Positions 1 through 5,054 of a stretch of DNA of 5,054 nucleotides are shown here, piece after piece. The stretch comes from Prevotella sp. CAG:755 (lineage in GTDB: Bacteria > Bacteroidota > Bacteroidia > Bacteroidales > Bacteroidaceae), in the NCBI GenBank assembly GCA_000431275.1, contig HF989157.1:1963-7016 (forward strand), read 5' to 3'. The notes below the pieces were generated by a model, which worked only from the letters and a program-made list of their open reading frames with translations, did no database searches and was not told the DNA's origin. Both the position numbers and the translations under genes were made by a program. The first letter of the stretch is position 1. The number at the start of each line of letters is the position of its first letter.

Positions 1-1082
1 AGGGAAAGATCATAGCTATCCGACACGTCCTGAAACCTTCCGTCTCGTTCAGCTATTCGCCCGACTTCACCTCGTCGCGCTACGGATACTTCGACACGTA
101 CGTCCGCACCAATGCTGACGGTACGGTCAGCACAGAGACTTACTCCCCTTACCAGAACGCGATTTTCGGATACCCCAATTCGACCATGTCGGGCAGTCTG
201 AACATGGAGTTGTCCAACAACGTCGAGATGAAGGTAAGGAGCGACCGCGACACCACGGGAGTGAGGAAAATCAGTCTTATTGATGAACTTTCGGCACGTA
301 TGTCTTATAATTTCGCCAACAAGACCCGTCCGTGGAGTGACCTCAACATGAACGTCCGTCTCAAACTCACGAAAAACTATACATTCTCTCTTGCCGCCAC
401 ATTCGCTACCTATGCTTATAAGTTCGACGAACGGGGCAATGTGGTCACCAGCGACCGTACCGAATGGAGCTACGGACGTTTCGGCCGCTTCCAAGGAATG
501 TCGCAGAACCTGTCGTATACGTTCAACAACCAGACATTCCAGGAACTTTTCGGCAAGCGGAAACGGCGTGATGCCTCGTCCGACAATAGCGACGGTGCGG
601 AGACCACCAGCGACGGCGAAGACAGCAACGTCGACCCCGACTTGAAAAATAGCCGGAAAGGTTCCCAGAAAACCGAGAAGGCTGAGGTGGACGAAGACGG
701 CTACCTCAAATTCAGCATGCCTTGGGCCCTGACCGTCTCTTACGGTGTCACGATGTCAGAAGACCGCTCCAAGCGCATCAATCCCAAACGCATGCGCTAC
801 CCGTACTCTTTCACACAGACGCTGAACTTTTCCGGTTATTTGCGCATTGCCCAAGGCTGGAACATCTCGTTCTCCTCGGGTTACGACTTCAATTATCACG
901 AGCTCTCGATGACCACGGCGTCGCTCCAACGCGACCTCCACTGCTTCTCGATGTCGTGCTCTGTGGTGCTGCGTCCCTATTCGTCGTTCAATTTCACATT
1001 CCAGGCCAAAGCCTCAGAGCTGGCCGACGCTTTGAAGTGGGATAAGCGCAGTTCGTACAGTTCGAATATCGAATGGTATTGA
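1..1082 (+). CDS. lptD: LPS-assembly outer-membrane protein LptD, C-terminal part (5' end outside window)
   Basis: The frame is open from position 3 to the TGA at 1080-1082, giving 359 residues without a start, so the gene begins upstream. LptD is the outer-membrane beta-barrel that receives LPS from the periplasmic Lpt bridge and inserts it into the outer leaflet. The fragment alternates polar and hydrophobic/aromatic residues as barrel strands do. It opens with IRHVLKPSVSFSYSPDF and ends with RDLHCFSMS (fragment residues 310-318), a proline-containing turn, then LKWDKR and a terminal Tyr. From memory these are hallmarks of the Bacteroidetes LptD family, whose members are usually about 850-1000 residues, so roughly the last 40% is present. 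Fragment residues 191-233 (about 573-701) form an acidic, Asp/Ser/Glu-rich, low-complexity stretch, followed by VDEDGYLKFSMPW; this is probably a disordered loop between strands. The lipoprotein gene follows after 34 bp. Family assignment is by remembered resemblance, not a search; another large barrel protein is the alternative. Confidence 0.85.
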   Translation, partial: GKIIAIRHVLKPSVSFSYSPDFTSSRYGYFDTYVRTNADGTVSTETYSPYQNAIFGYPNSTMSGSLNMELSNNVEMKVRSDRDTTGVRKISLIDELSARMSYNFANKTRPWSDLNMNVRLKLTKNYTFSLAATFATYAYKFDERGNVVTSDRTEWSYGRFGRFQGMSQNLSYTFNNQTFQELFGKRKRRDASSDNSDGAETTSDGEDSNVDPDLKNSRKGSQKTEKAEVDEDGYLKFSMPWALTVSYGVTMSEDRSKRINPKRMRYPYSFTQTLNFSGYLRIAQGWNISFSSGYDFNYHELSMTTASLQRDLHCFSMSCSVVLRPYSSFNFTFQAKASELADALKWDKRSSYSSNIEWY

Positions 1083-1116
1083 CCTATCCGAACCAAACTC
1101 CATAACATCTTGCAAT

Positions 1117-1794
1117 ATGAGACAGCTCCTCCCAATGTGCCTCGCTGCGATGGCAACAGCTTTCACTCTGGCAGCTTGCGACGGTGGTGAGTATGAAACT
1201 CACAGCACCCGCTTTTTCAATGTTCCGGACGGCGGCATGACGTTCTATGCCGACGAGACCCTCGACTCCTGCGGCATTGAGTCATTTGACAGTTGGACCG
1301 CATCGACCGACGCTTCCGACTGGCTGGCCTTTTCGCCGACGGGTGTCGATGTGCCGGGCGGATACTATTCCGTGGACTGGTTCTATGTGAAACCCAGCCC
1401 CAACACAACGGACTATAAGCGTGCTGCGATGATCAATGTGGACTCTTATCACGACGTGGGGCTTTATGTCGAGCAGTCGCCAAACCTCAACATTGGCCGC
1501 CCCACTGCCACGACTCCTGCAACGGGCGACAAACTTAACTTCGTACTCGATGTCAATCCCTCAGGCGCCCGCGACAGCATCTCGTTTACCATCTATTCCG
1601 ACGAGGCAACCCTTAGTGGCGGTGACGAGTGGGCCGGACTTCCCGACAGCACTTTTACACGTGGCGAACACAAGGTCTATCTCAACGTGATGGCCAACTT
1701 GACGGGCAATCGCAGGCAGACTTCGTTCACCCTGACCTCTGCCGGCGTCAGCAACACCATTAACGTGACGCAAGACGTGCCTACGGCCAACTGA
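1117..1794 (+). CDS. Lipoprotein with two BACON/Ig-like domains
   Basis: This encodes 225 residues. The N-terminus is a lipoprotein signal peptide: Arg2, a hydrophobic stretch to residue 20, and the lipobox LAAC with Cys21 as the acylated residue. The mature protein begins CDGGEYE. Its acidic residues (Asp22, Glu25, Glu27) only loosely resemble a Bacteroidetes surface-export signal, so outer-membrane anchoring is likely but surface exposure is open. Residues about 32-120 resemble a BACON-like beta-sandwich: W60, the SDWLAFSP segment, a Lys-Arg before a beta strand, and the closing strand LYVEQ. Residues about 139-219 look like a second, more divergent copy closing with NTINVTQ. BACON-type domains occur in Bacteroidetes surface lipoproteins and are linked to glycan or mucin contact, but there is no catalytic domain here and the ligand is unknown. 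No TAnnTTTG element lies in the 34-bp gap after lptD, so co-transcription with lptD is likely. An intrinsic terminator starts 83 bp downstream. Confidence 0.85.
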   Translation: MRQLLPMCLAAMATAFTLAACDGGEYETHSTRFFNVPDGGMTFYADETLDSCGIESFDSWTASTDASDWLAFSPTGVDVPGGYYSVDWFYVKPSPNTTDYKRAAMINVDSYHDVGLYVEQSPNLNIGRPTATTPATGDKLNFVLDVNPSGARDSISFTIYSDEATLSGGDEWAGLPDSTFTRGEHKVYLNVMANLTGNRRQTSFTLTSAGVSNTINVTQDVPTAN

Positions 1795-1876
1795 ACTGTC
1801 CCAACGTGCACACGCATGGCTAAACGGAAGCGGGGGATTTTGACACAGCCGCCCGCAGGCTGTTAGTCACCGTATT

Positions 1877-1917
1877 GTCGCGCACTGGCCATTGGTTGGC
1901 CGGTGCGTGGCTTTTTT
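1877..1917 (+). terminator. Intrinsic terminator of the lptD-lipoprotein unit
   Basis: CGCACTGGCC (1881-1890) pairs with GGCCGGTGCG (1898-1907) in RNA through ten pairs, one of them a U-G wobble, around a 7-nt loop. Four weaker pairs (1877-1880 with 1908-1911) extend the stem, and a run of six T (1912-1917) follows at once. This is a classic Rho-independent terminator on the + strand, ending the transcript that contains the lipoprotein gene. Confidence 0.85.
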
Positions 1918-1933
1918 GAGTCAGGGCGATAGT

Positions 1934-1958
1934 GAAAACCATCAGCCGGCTGGTTTTT
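1934..1958. terminator. Second, possibly bidirectional, terminator-like hairpin
   Basis: AAAACCA (1935-1941) is perfectly complementary to TGGTTTT (1951-1957) around a 9-nt GC-rich loop, and a G-U pair (1934/1958) can extend it. The A tract on one side and T tract on the other give it terminator form on both strands. It lies 17 bp after the first terminator and may be a back-up. The stem has only three G-C pairs, so it could instead be a weak structural repeat. Confidence 0.4.
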
Positions 1959-2000
1959 CCAGTCAGCCGACTTGCCAATCCGGTCAGGGCAGCCGGCTTT
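1943..2000. repeat. Three CAGCCG-centred short dyads in the spacer
   Basis: CAGCCG occurs at 1943, 1964 and 1990. The copies read CAGCCGGCTG (a perfect palindrome), CAGCCGACT inside AGTC-AGCC-GACT (1961-1972), and CAGCCGGCTT. The spacings are 21 and 26 bp. They sit between the terminator and the next promoter and contain no gene. They may be a degenerate repeat or protein-binding sites; chance similarity is possible. Confidence 0.3.
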
Positions 2001-2065
2001 CGTTATCTTTTGTGACTGATGAATGCTGGCGGTCTGGTTGAGCCAGCGGAAAAGCAAGTGTATCC

Positions 2066-2097
2066 TTGCCTTGGCTCTCGCCTTTTGCGTATCTTTG
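2066..2097 (+). promoter_or_regulatory. Bacteroidetes-type promoter for the GT4 gene
   Basis: TATCTTTG at 2090-2097 matches the Bacteroidetes -7 consensus TAnnTTTG. A TTG at 2066-2068 lies 21 bp upstream, within the usual 19-21 bp spacing of the -33 element. Transcription would begin near 2102-2106, leaving a leader of about 20-25 nt before the ATG at 2127. This placement excludes the upstream in-frame ATG at 2019 as the main start. Confidence 0.65.
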
Positions 2098-2126
2098 CCC
2101 ACATGAACCATGTAATCGACAAAGGA

Positions 2127-3266
2127 ATGGAAAAGAAATATGAAGTTGTCTATATCTGTCACGACGTAGAACGGCTGGGGGGAGCAGCGCTTTCATTGAT
2201 GAATTTGATCCATGCTCTGCGCGAAGAGGTCCATCCCATCGTCGTGCTGCCGGGCGGAGCAGGCGAGGCTGTGCACGATTATTTCGTGGCGAAAGGTTGC
2301 GAGTGTTTGACCATTCCTTTCGTTCTCAATACAACGATTCTCCCGTGCTTCCGTACGAAGGTGAAGTTCCTTCCTAAATTCGTTCGTTACCATTGGCATA
2401 ATGGCCGCTTGTTGCGGCGTCTTACAACGCAGTTGTCGGGGCGTCCTATCCGGCTGGTGCATTCCAATTCCAGTGTGGTGACGTTCGGCTATCACCTTGC
2501 CCGGCGTTTGGGGGTGCCCCATGTGTGGCACTTGCGCGAGTTTCAAGATCGCGACTTCGGTGTCCGTCCGTTTTGTGGCTGGGCGGAGCTGAAACGGAAA
2601 ATCTATCGTTCGGACGCCGTCATTGCCATATCCGGCGCGGTCTATCGCCATTGGCAGCTGGAACGCGCCTGTCGCGCCTATTGCATGACCGATGCCGTAC
2701 GCCCAGCCTCAGATGTGGCCGTTTGCTTGGACAAGGAGAAATATATCGTTTTCTGTGCTGCCGGTTTGACAGACCGGAAAGGCACACACTGGGCTGTTGA
2801 GGCTTTTGCACAGTCGGGATTGGCCGCACAGGGCTATGTGTTGAAACTGATCGGTGCCTGCAATCTGGACTACCGCAAGCGTCTTGAAGCGCTCGCCGTG
2901 CAGTGGAAGGTAGACCAAGCGGTGGAGTTCGTGGGGTTCTGTGCCGATGTGCGCCCCTACTTGTTGCGTGCTACGGCATTTTTGATGTGTTCGCAAGACG
3001 AAGGGCTCGGTCGCGTCACAGTTGAGGCTTTCTTTTATGGTTGCCCCGTGGTAGCCCGTAACTCAGGCGGGACGCCGGAATTCGTCCGCCATGGCGTCAA
3101 CGGTTTCCTATATAATAATGTGTCGGAATGTGCCGCGTTGCTCAGTCGGATGCCGGCGCAGAATTTCGCCCGGCTTGCCGATGAGGCACACCGTACGGCA
3201 GTGGAGGAGTTTTCGGAGGAAGCCTATGCCCGGAAGCTGCGTCCGGTTTATGCGCTGTTCCTCTAA
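2127..3266 (+). CDS. Glycosyltransferase family 4 (GT-B fold)
   Basis: With the start at 2127 this encodes 379 residues, typical for family 4 retaining glycosyltransferases, which move a sugar from a nucleotide- or lipid-linked donor to a glycan acceptor on the cytoplasmic side. The N-terminal acceptor domain begins EVVYICHDVERLGGAALS (residues 6-23), with the glycine-rich turn expected near the start of a GT-B domain. VHSNSSVVTFGYHLARRLGVP and HLREF (residues 111-139) are typical of family members. The donor domain starts near residue 205 (YIVFCAAGLTDRKGT). It carries the EX7E motif as E292-GLGRVTV-E300, then GCPVVARNSGGTPEFV and GVNGFLYN (305-330). The frame stays open back to an ATG at 2019, but that lies upstream of the promoter. 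ATG 2103 is in frame but falls near the predicted transcription start. AAAGGA abuts ATG 2127 too closely for a standard ribosome-binding site. Donor and acceptor cannot be read from the sequence. The gene converges on the GT2 gene with an 18-bp gap and no visible terminator. Confidence 0.88.
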   Translation: MEKKYEVVYICHDVERLGGAALSLMNLIHALREEVHPIVVLPGGAGEAVHDYFVAKGCECLTIPFVLNTTILPCFRTKVKFLPKFVRYHWHNGRLLRRLTTQLSGRPIRLVHSNSSVVTFGYHLARRLGVPHVWHLREFQDRDFGVRPFCGWAELKRKIYRSDAVIAISGAVYRHWQLERACRAYCMTDAVRPASDVAVCLDKEKYIVFCAAGLTDRKGTHWAVEAFAQSGLAAQGYVLKLIGACNLDYRKRLEALAVQWKVDQAVEFVGFCADVRPYLLRATAFLMCSQDEGLGRVTVEAFFYGCPVVARNSGGTPEFVRHGVNGFLYNNVSECAALLSRMPAQNFARLADEAHRTAVEEFSEEAYARKLRPVYALFL

Positions 3267-3284
3267 GTGAAATGAGGCTGAGGG

Positions 3285-4247
3285 TTAGCGGCGTGTCGTG
3301 TTGTCGCAGGGCCATACGTGGTTGAGGTACCCCAGTTTGTAGAAGTTGAAGAGCCATACTGCGGGCCGGCGTCCTAACAGATTCCGGCGTAAGGCGCTCT
3401 TTGTCATACCAAAGCACCATTCCACAACAGCCCCGAGCCCTAGTTGGCGCAGGCGCATGAGTTGCAGGCTGAGCCTGACATGTGGTGCGAGTTGAGGAGC
3501 GTGAGTGGCCAATGTCCGCAGGGCTTCTTCTGTTTTTCGGAGGAATGTGGTGTTGTCTTCGATATCGCAGTTGAGCAACGGGTTGTCAATGTGGATCACC
3601 CGGGCTCCGGATTCGGCCAGCTTATGGCCGAAAAGAACGTCCTCGTAACCATAATCGCGCAGGGATTCGTCGAACGGTGTCGCCAAAAATGTACTGCGCC
3701 GTATCATGAAATTGAACGATCTGAATGCCGCATAAGGAGCGGCATTGCGTCTGGCAACCGTGTGGCTGCGTTCGGCGTGGTGTTCGTAACGGTAGCGCAG
3801 GCTGACTGCCTCTGACGGTTGCTGGCGGGGGTGGACGATGCCGCCGCAGACCACGTCTGCCTTTCCGTTCATTGTTGTTGCATAGCGTGATAGGAAATGA
3901 TTGTCGGGTGGCAGACCATCGCTATCGAGAAAGAGGAGCCATTCACCCCGTGCTTCGCGTCCCAGCATGTTGCGGATGCCCGCCCGCCCCAAATTATGCG
4001 GCGGACGCAGGCTGCGGATGTCAACTCCGTTTTCCAACCTTCGGCAAGCGCTGGCTACCTCGTCTCTCGTCGATGCATCGTCGCCGATAAGGATTTCCAC
4101 ACCGGCAGTCAAGGCCTTGGCCTGCTTGTCCAGTGCGCAGACTAAGGCGGTGCAATCGTAGTTGAACGTTGGGACGAGCACCGAAAGTTTGGGACGGATT
4201 GCGGCATCCGCAGCCTGTGAGGCGAGGGGAGTAAACACCTTCTCCAT
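3285..4247 (-). CDS. Glycosyltransferase family 2 (GT-A fold)
   Basis: This encodes 320 residues, from ATG (complement of 4245-4247) to TAA (complement of 3285-3287). The GT-A nucleotide-sugar domain is complete. It has LSVLVPTFNY (residues 21-30), the donor-binding DDAS (56-59), NLGRAGIRN (85-93), and WLLFLDSDG with the metal-binding DSD (108-110). The FNFMIRR strand follows (178-184), and GYED (200-203) supplies the likely catalytic Asp/Glu of inverting GT2 enzymes. A C-terminal segment of about 100 residues (HIDNPLLN, then FLRKTEEALRTL) resembles a subgroup I recall as common in Bacteroidales. There is no strong membrane segment, so the enzyme probably works in the cytoplasm or at the inner face of the membrane on a surface glycan. 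The sugar is unknown. The gene faces the GT4 gene tail to tail and has its own promoter, so the two are not an operon although a shared pathway is plausible. Confidence 0.88.
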   Translation of the reverse strand: MEKVFTPLASQAADAAIRPKLSVLVPTFNYDCTALVCALDKQAKALTAGVEILIGDDASTRDEVASACRRLENGVDIRSLRPPHNLGRAGIRNMLGREARGEWLLFLDSDGLPPDNHFLSRYATTMNGKADVVCGGIVHPRQQPSEAVSLRYRYEHHAERSHTVARRNAAPYAAFRSFNFMIRRSTFLATPFDESLRDYGYEDVLFGHKLAESGARVIHIDNPLLNCDIEDNTTFLRKTEEALRTLATHAPQLAPHVRLSLQLMRLRQLGLGAVVEWCFGMTKSALRRNLLGRRPAVWLFNFYKLGYLNHVWPCDNTTRR

Positions 4248-4270
4248 GAGGGGATGTAGATTTATAAATT

Positions 4271-4292
4271 CCGGCGTGGCCTGTCACACCGG
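4271..4292 (-). promoter_or_regulatory. Hairpin in the predicted 5' leader of the GT2 gene
   Basis: On the - strand CCGGTGTG (complement of 4285-4292) pairs with CACGCCGG (complement of 4271-4278) around a 6-nt loop. This gives eight pairs, seven Watson-Crick and one U-G that exists only in the minus-strand RNA. It lies between the predicted transcription start (about 4297) and the ATG, ending 23 nt before the start codon. It could affect mRNA stability or translation. No known riboswitch class is recognised. Confidence 0.4.
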
Positions 4293-4302
4293 CTACTGTG
4301 CG

Positions 4303-4310
4303 CAAAGTTA
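4303..4310 (-). promoter_or_regulatory. -7 promoter element for the GT2 gene
   Basis: The - strand reads TAACTTTG, a full match to TAnnTTTG. Transcription would start near 4295-4298, giving a leader of about 50 nt. No TTG lies at the usual 19-21 bp spacing upstream (a TTTG is only 11 bp away), so the -33 element is weak or absent and an activator may be needed. Confidence 0.55.
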
Positions 4311-4445
4311 GCGTTTTCTCCCAAATCAGACTTGGTTTCGCGGCAGTCTCTGCTTCGAGCGAGGTTATCTGTCGTTGAATTGACACGCGTGTGGCGTGCT
4401 GTGGGAGAACTTTGGGCGCTATTTGCGGCTGTAATCTGAAATGTA

Positions 4446-4457
4446 CGTTAAATAACG
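4446..4457. promoter_or_regulatory. Candidate operator upstream of the secreted-protein promoter
   Basis: CGTTA and TAACG form a perfect inverted repeat with a 2-nt spacer, ending 17 bp before the -33 element at 4475. The position suits an activator or repressor site. A dyad this short can arise by chance. Confidence 0.25.
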
Positions 4458-4474
4458 ATTTCAAATTGGGATTT

Positions 4475-4506
4475 TTTGTGCGACGTCGAAGAAAAATGTA
4501 TATTTG
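4475..4506 (+). promoter_or_regulatory. Bacteroidetes-type promoter for the secreted-protein gene
   Basis: TTTG (4475-4478, at the end of a run of six T) and TATATTTG (4499-4506) match the -33 and -7 elements, with a 20-bp spacer. Transcription should start near 4511-4515, giving an AT-rich leader of about 48 nt without a Shine-Dalgarno sequence, as is usual in this phylum. It is the best promoter match in the window. Confidence 0.75.
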
Positions 4507-4560
4507 CAGCGTTGAACCTTAAAACTGAGGTCATATTTTGTTTCACTAAAATAAAGTTTT

Positions 4561-5054
4561 ATGCAAAAAAGATGTTTACTTAGTTTGCTGGCGCTCTTTT
4601 GCGTCTTGACTGGGTGGGCACAGGTTCCTGGTACGGAGAAAGGCTTTACGCGCGTAGGCGCAGCCACCATTACCGAAGGAATGAATGTGGCTTTTCAGAC
4701 AATTTCAAGCACGAACCCGTACAACTGGTTCAACGGAGAAGGCGCTGCCGGAAGTTTCTCTTCCAAGTCTATCTTCGTTGTAGAAGCAACTGGCAATACG
4801 GCGGAAGAAAGCGGTCAGCCGCTCTATCGTCTGCGTCAGAAGAATGCTGAGGCAGATGTGGCTTATCTGCAGGCTCCTTCCACAGCTGCCACGAACATCA
4901 CGATGGGTCCTGTGGAAACAGCCGTTGAAGTGGAGTTCCGTCCTTATTCCGAGCAGTCGAGTTCCGACGGTGCTGAGTTCGCTGATCAGATGGACAACGA
5001 GTTGACAACCCGTGTGACGGCCATTGTGAACGGAACGGTTACCCGTCTGAACTG
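4561..5054 (+). CDS. Secreted protein of unknown function, N-terminal part (3' end outside window)
   Basis: The ATG at 4561 opens a frame that runs without a stop to the window end, giving 164 complete codons. The N-terminus is a Sec signal peptide: Lys3-Arg4, a hydrophobic core LLSLLALFCVL (residues 6-16), then TGWAQ with cleavage likely after Ala20 or Gln21. No lipobox Cys sits at the cleavage point, so it is not a lipoprotein. The visible mature part (about 143 residues) is rich in Thr, Ala, Glu, Ser and Val with predicted beta character. It includes NPYNWFNGEG (52-61), IFVVEATGN (71-79) and LYRLRQKNAEADVAYLQAP (88-106). The YRLRQKN...YLQ pattern recalls short beta modules at the start of large Bacteroidales secreted or surface proteins, but I do not recognise a named family. 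The start is supported by the promoter and leader upstream. An adhesin, glycan-binding or repeat-containing surface protein are options; nothing here decides. Confidence 0.8.
   Translation, partial: MQKRCLLSLLALFCVLTGWAQVPGTEKGFTRVGAATITEGMNVAFQTISSTNPYNWFNGEGAAGSFSSKSIFVVEATGNTAEESGQPLYRLRQKNAEADVAYLQAPSTAATNITMGPVETAVEVEFRPYSEQSSSDGAEFADQMDNELTTRVTAIVNGTVTRLN

Larger units (their letters stand above)
4248..4560. other. Divergent intergenic region, 313 bp
   Basis: The region separates the GT2 gene (leftward) from the secreted-protein gene (rightward). It holds a -7 element for each direction and the GT2 leader hairpin. Between the promoters is about 165 bp with no believable gene. That stretch has a perfect 10-bp palindrome ACACGCGTGT (4383-4392) and the inverted repeat CGTTA-AA-TAACG (4446-4457). 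An 8-bp inverted pair is also present: TTCTCCCA (4316-4323) and TGGGAGAA (4402-4409). Base composition turns AT-rich towards 4561. Confidence 0.6.

Noticed and set aside
1877..2000. A CRISPR array or integron-type recombination site suggested by the repeated CAGCCG dyads
   Set aside because: The repeats are too short and unequal, spacers are not uniform, and no cas, integrase or cassette gene is present in the window.
2004..2012. TATCTTTT as a possible extra -7 element
   Set aside because: The final G of TAnnTTTG is replaced by T, and the full match at 2090-2097 fits the gene start much better.
1863..2196. Two - strand frames of 99 and 70 codons across the lipoprotein-GT4 spacer
   Set aside because: They cross the terminator, the dyads and the + strand promoter and run into the GT4 gene; no upstream promoter or family resemblance supports them.
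2193..2651. A 152-codon - strand frame opposite the GT4 gene
   Set aside because: It is antisense to the conserved N-terminal domain of the GT4 enzyme and its translation has no recognisable domain.
3444..3815. A 123-codon + strand frame opposite the GT2 gene
   Set aside because: It lies wholly antisense to conserved GT2 sequence, has no promoter, and its product looks like a shadow translation.
4407..4414. GAACTTTG as a + strand -7 element
   Set aside because: It differs from the consensus at the important first T and lies about 150 bp from the gene, while a full promoter is present at 4475-4506.
4021..4464. A 147-codon open frame on the - strand overlapping the start of the GT2 gene and most of the intergenic region
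   Set aside because: It overlaps a well-supported glycosyltransferase in another frame, contains that gene's predicted promoter and leader hairpin, and its translation resembles no protein family.

Overview
The window looks like a chromosomal segment of a Bacteroidales bacterium (Prevotella/Bacteroides/Muribaculaceae-like; I cannot name the genus). Three things support this. The first gene ends like the Bacteroidetes form of the LPS-assembly barrel LptD. A lipoprotein carries BACON-like domains. Three intergenic sites match the Bacteroidetes -7 promoter element TAnnTTTG, and the starts lack well-placed Shine-Dalgarno sequences.

Layout: (1) positions 1-1082, + strand, the C-terminal 359 codons of lptD. 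(2) 1117-1794, + strand, a small lipoprotein with two BACON/Ig-like domains, 34 bp behind lptD and probably on the same transcript. (3) 1795-2126, a 332-bp gap holding a good intrinsic terminator (1877-1917), a second terminator-like hairpin (1934-1958), three CAGCCG-centred dyads, and a Bacteroidetes-type promoter (2066-2097). (4) 2127-3266, + strand, a GT-B family 4 glycosyltransferase; the promoter and conserved N-terminus argue for a start at 2127, not the longest open frame from 2019. (5) 3285-4247, - strand, a GT-A family 2 glycosyltransferase, convergent with the previous gene (18-bp gap). (6) 4248-4560, a 313-bp divergent intergenic region with a -7 element for each direction, a hairpin in the predicted leader of the GT2 gene, and two short perfect dyads that could be operators. 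(7) 4561 to the window end, + strand, the N-terminal 164 codons of a secreted protein of unknown function with a clear signal peptide.

The theme is the cell envelope. LptD inserts LPS into the outer membrane, the two glycosyltransferases probably add sugars to a surface glycan, and the lipoprotein and the last gene encode exported products. Apart from lptD plus the lipoprotein, each gene seems to be its own transcription unit. I see no tRNA, rRNA, CRISPR array, insertion sequence or phage gene, and no clear evidence of a new multi-gene system. The more unusual points are the lipoprotein behind lptD, the hairpin-rich spacer at 1877-2000, the leader hairpin of the GT2 gene, and the unidentified secreted protein.
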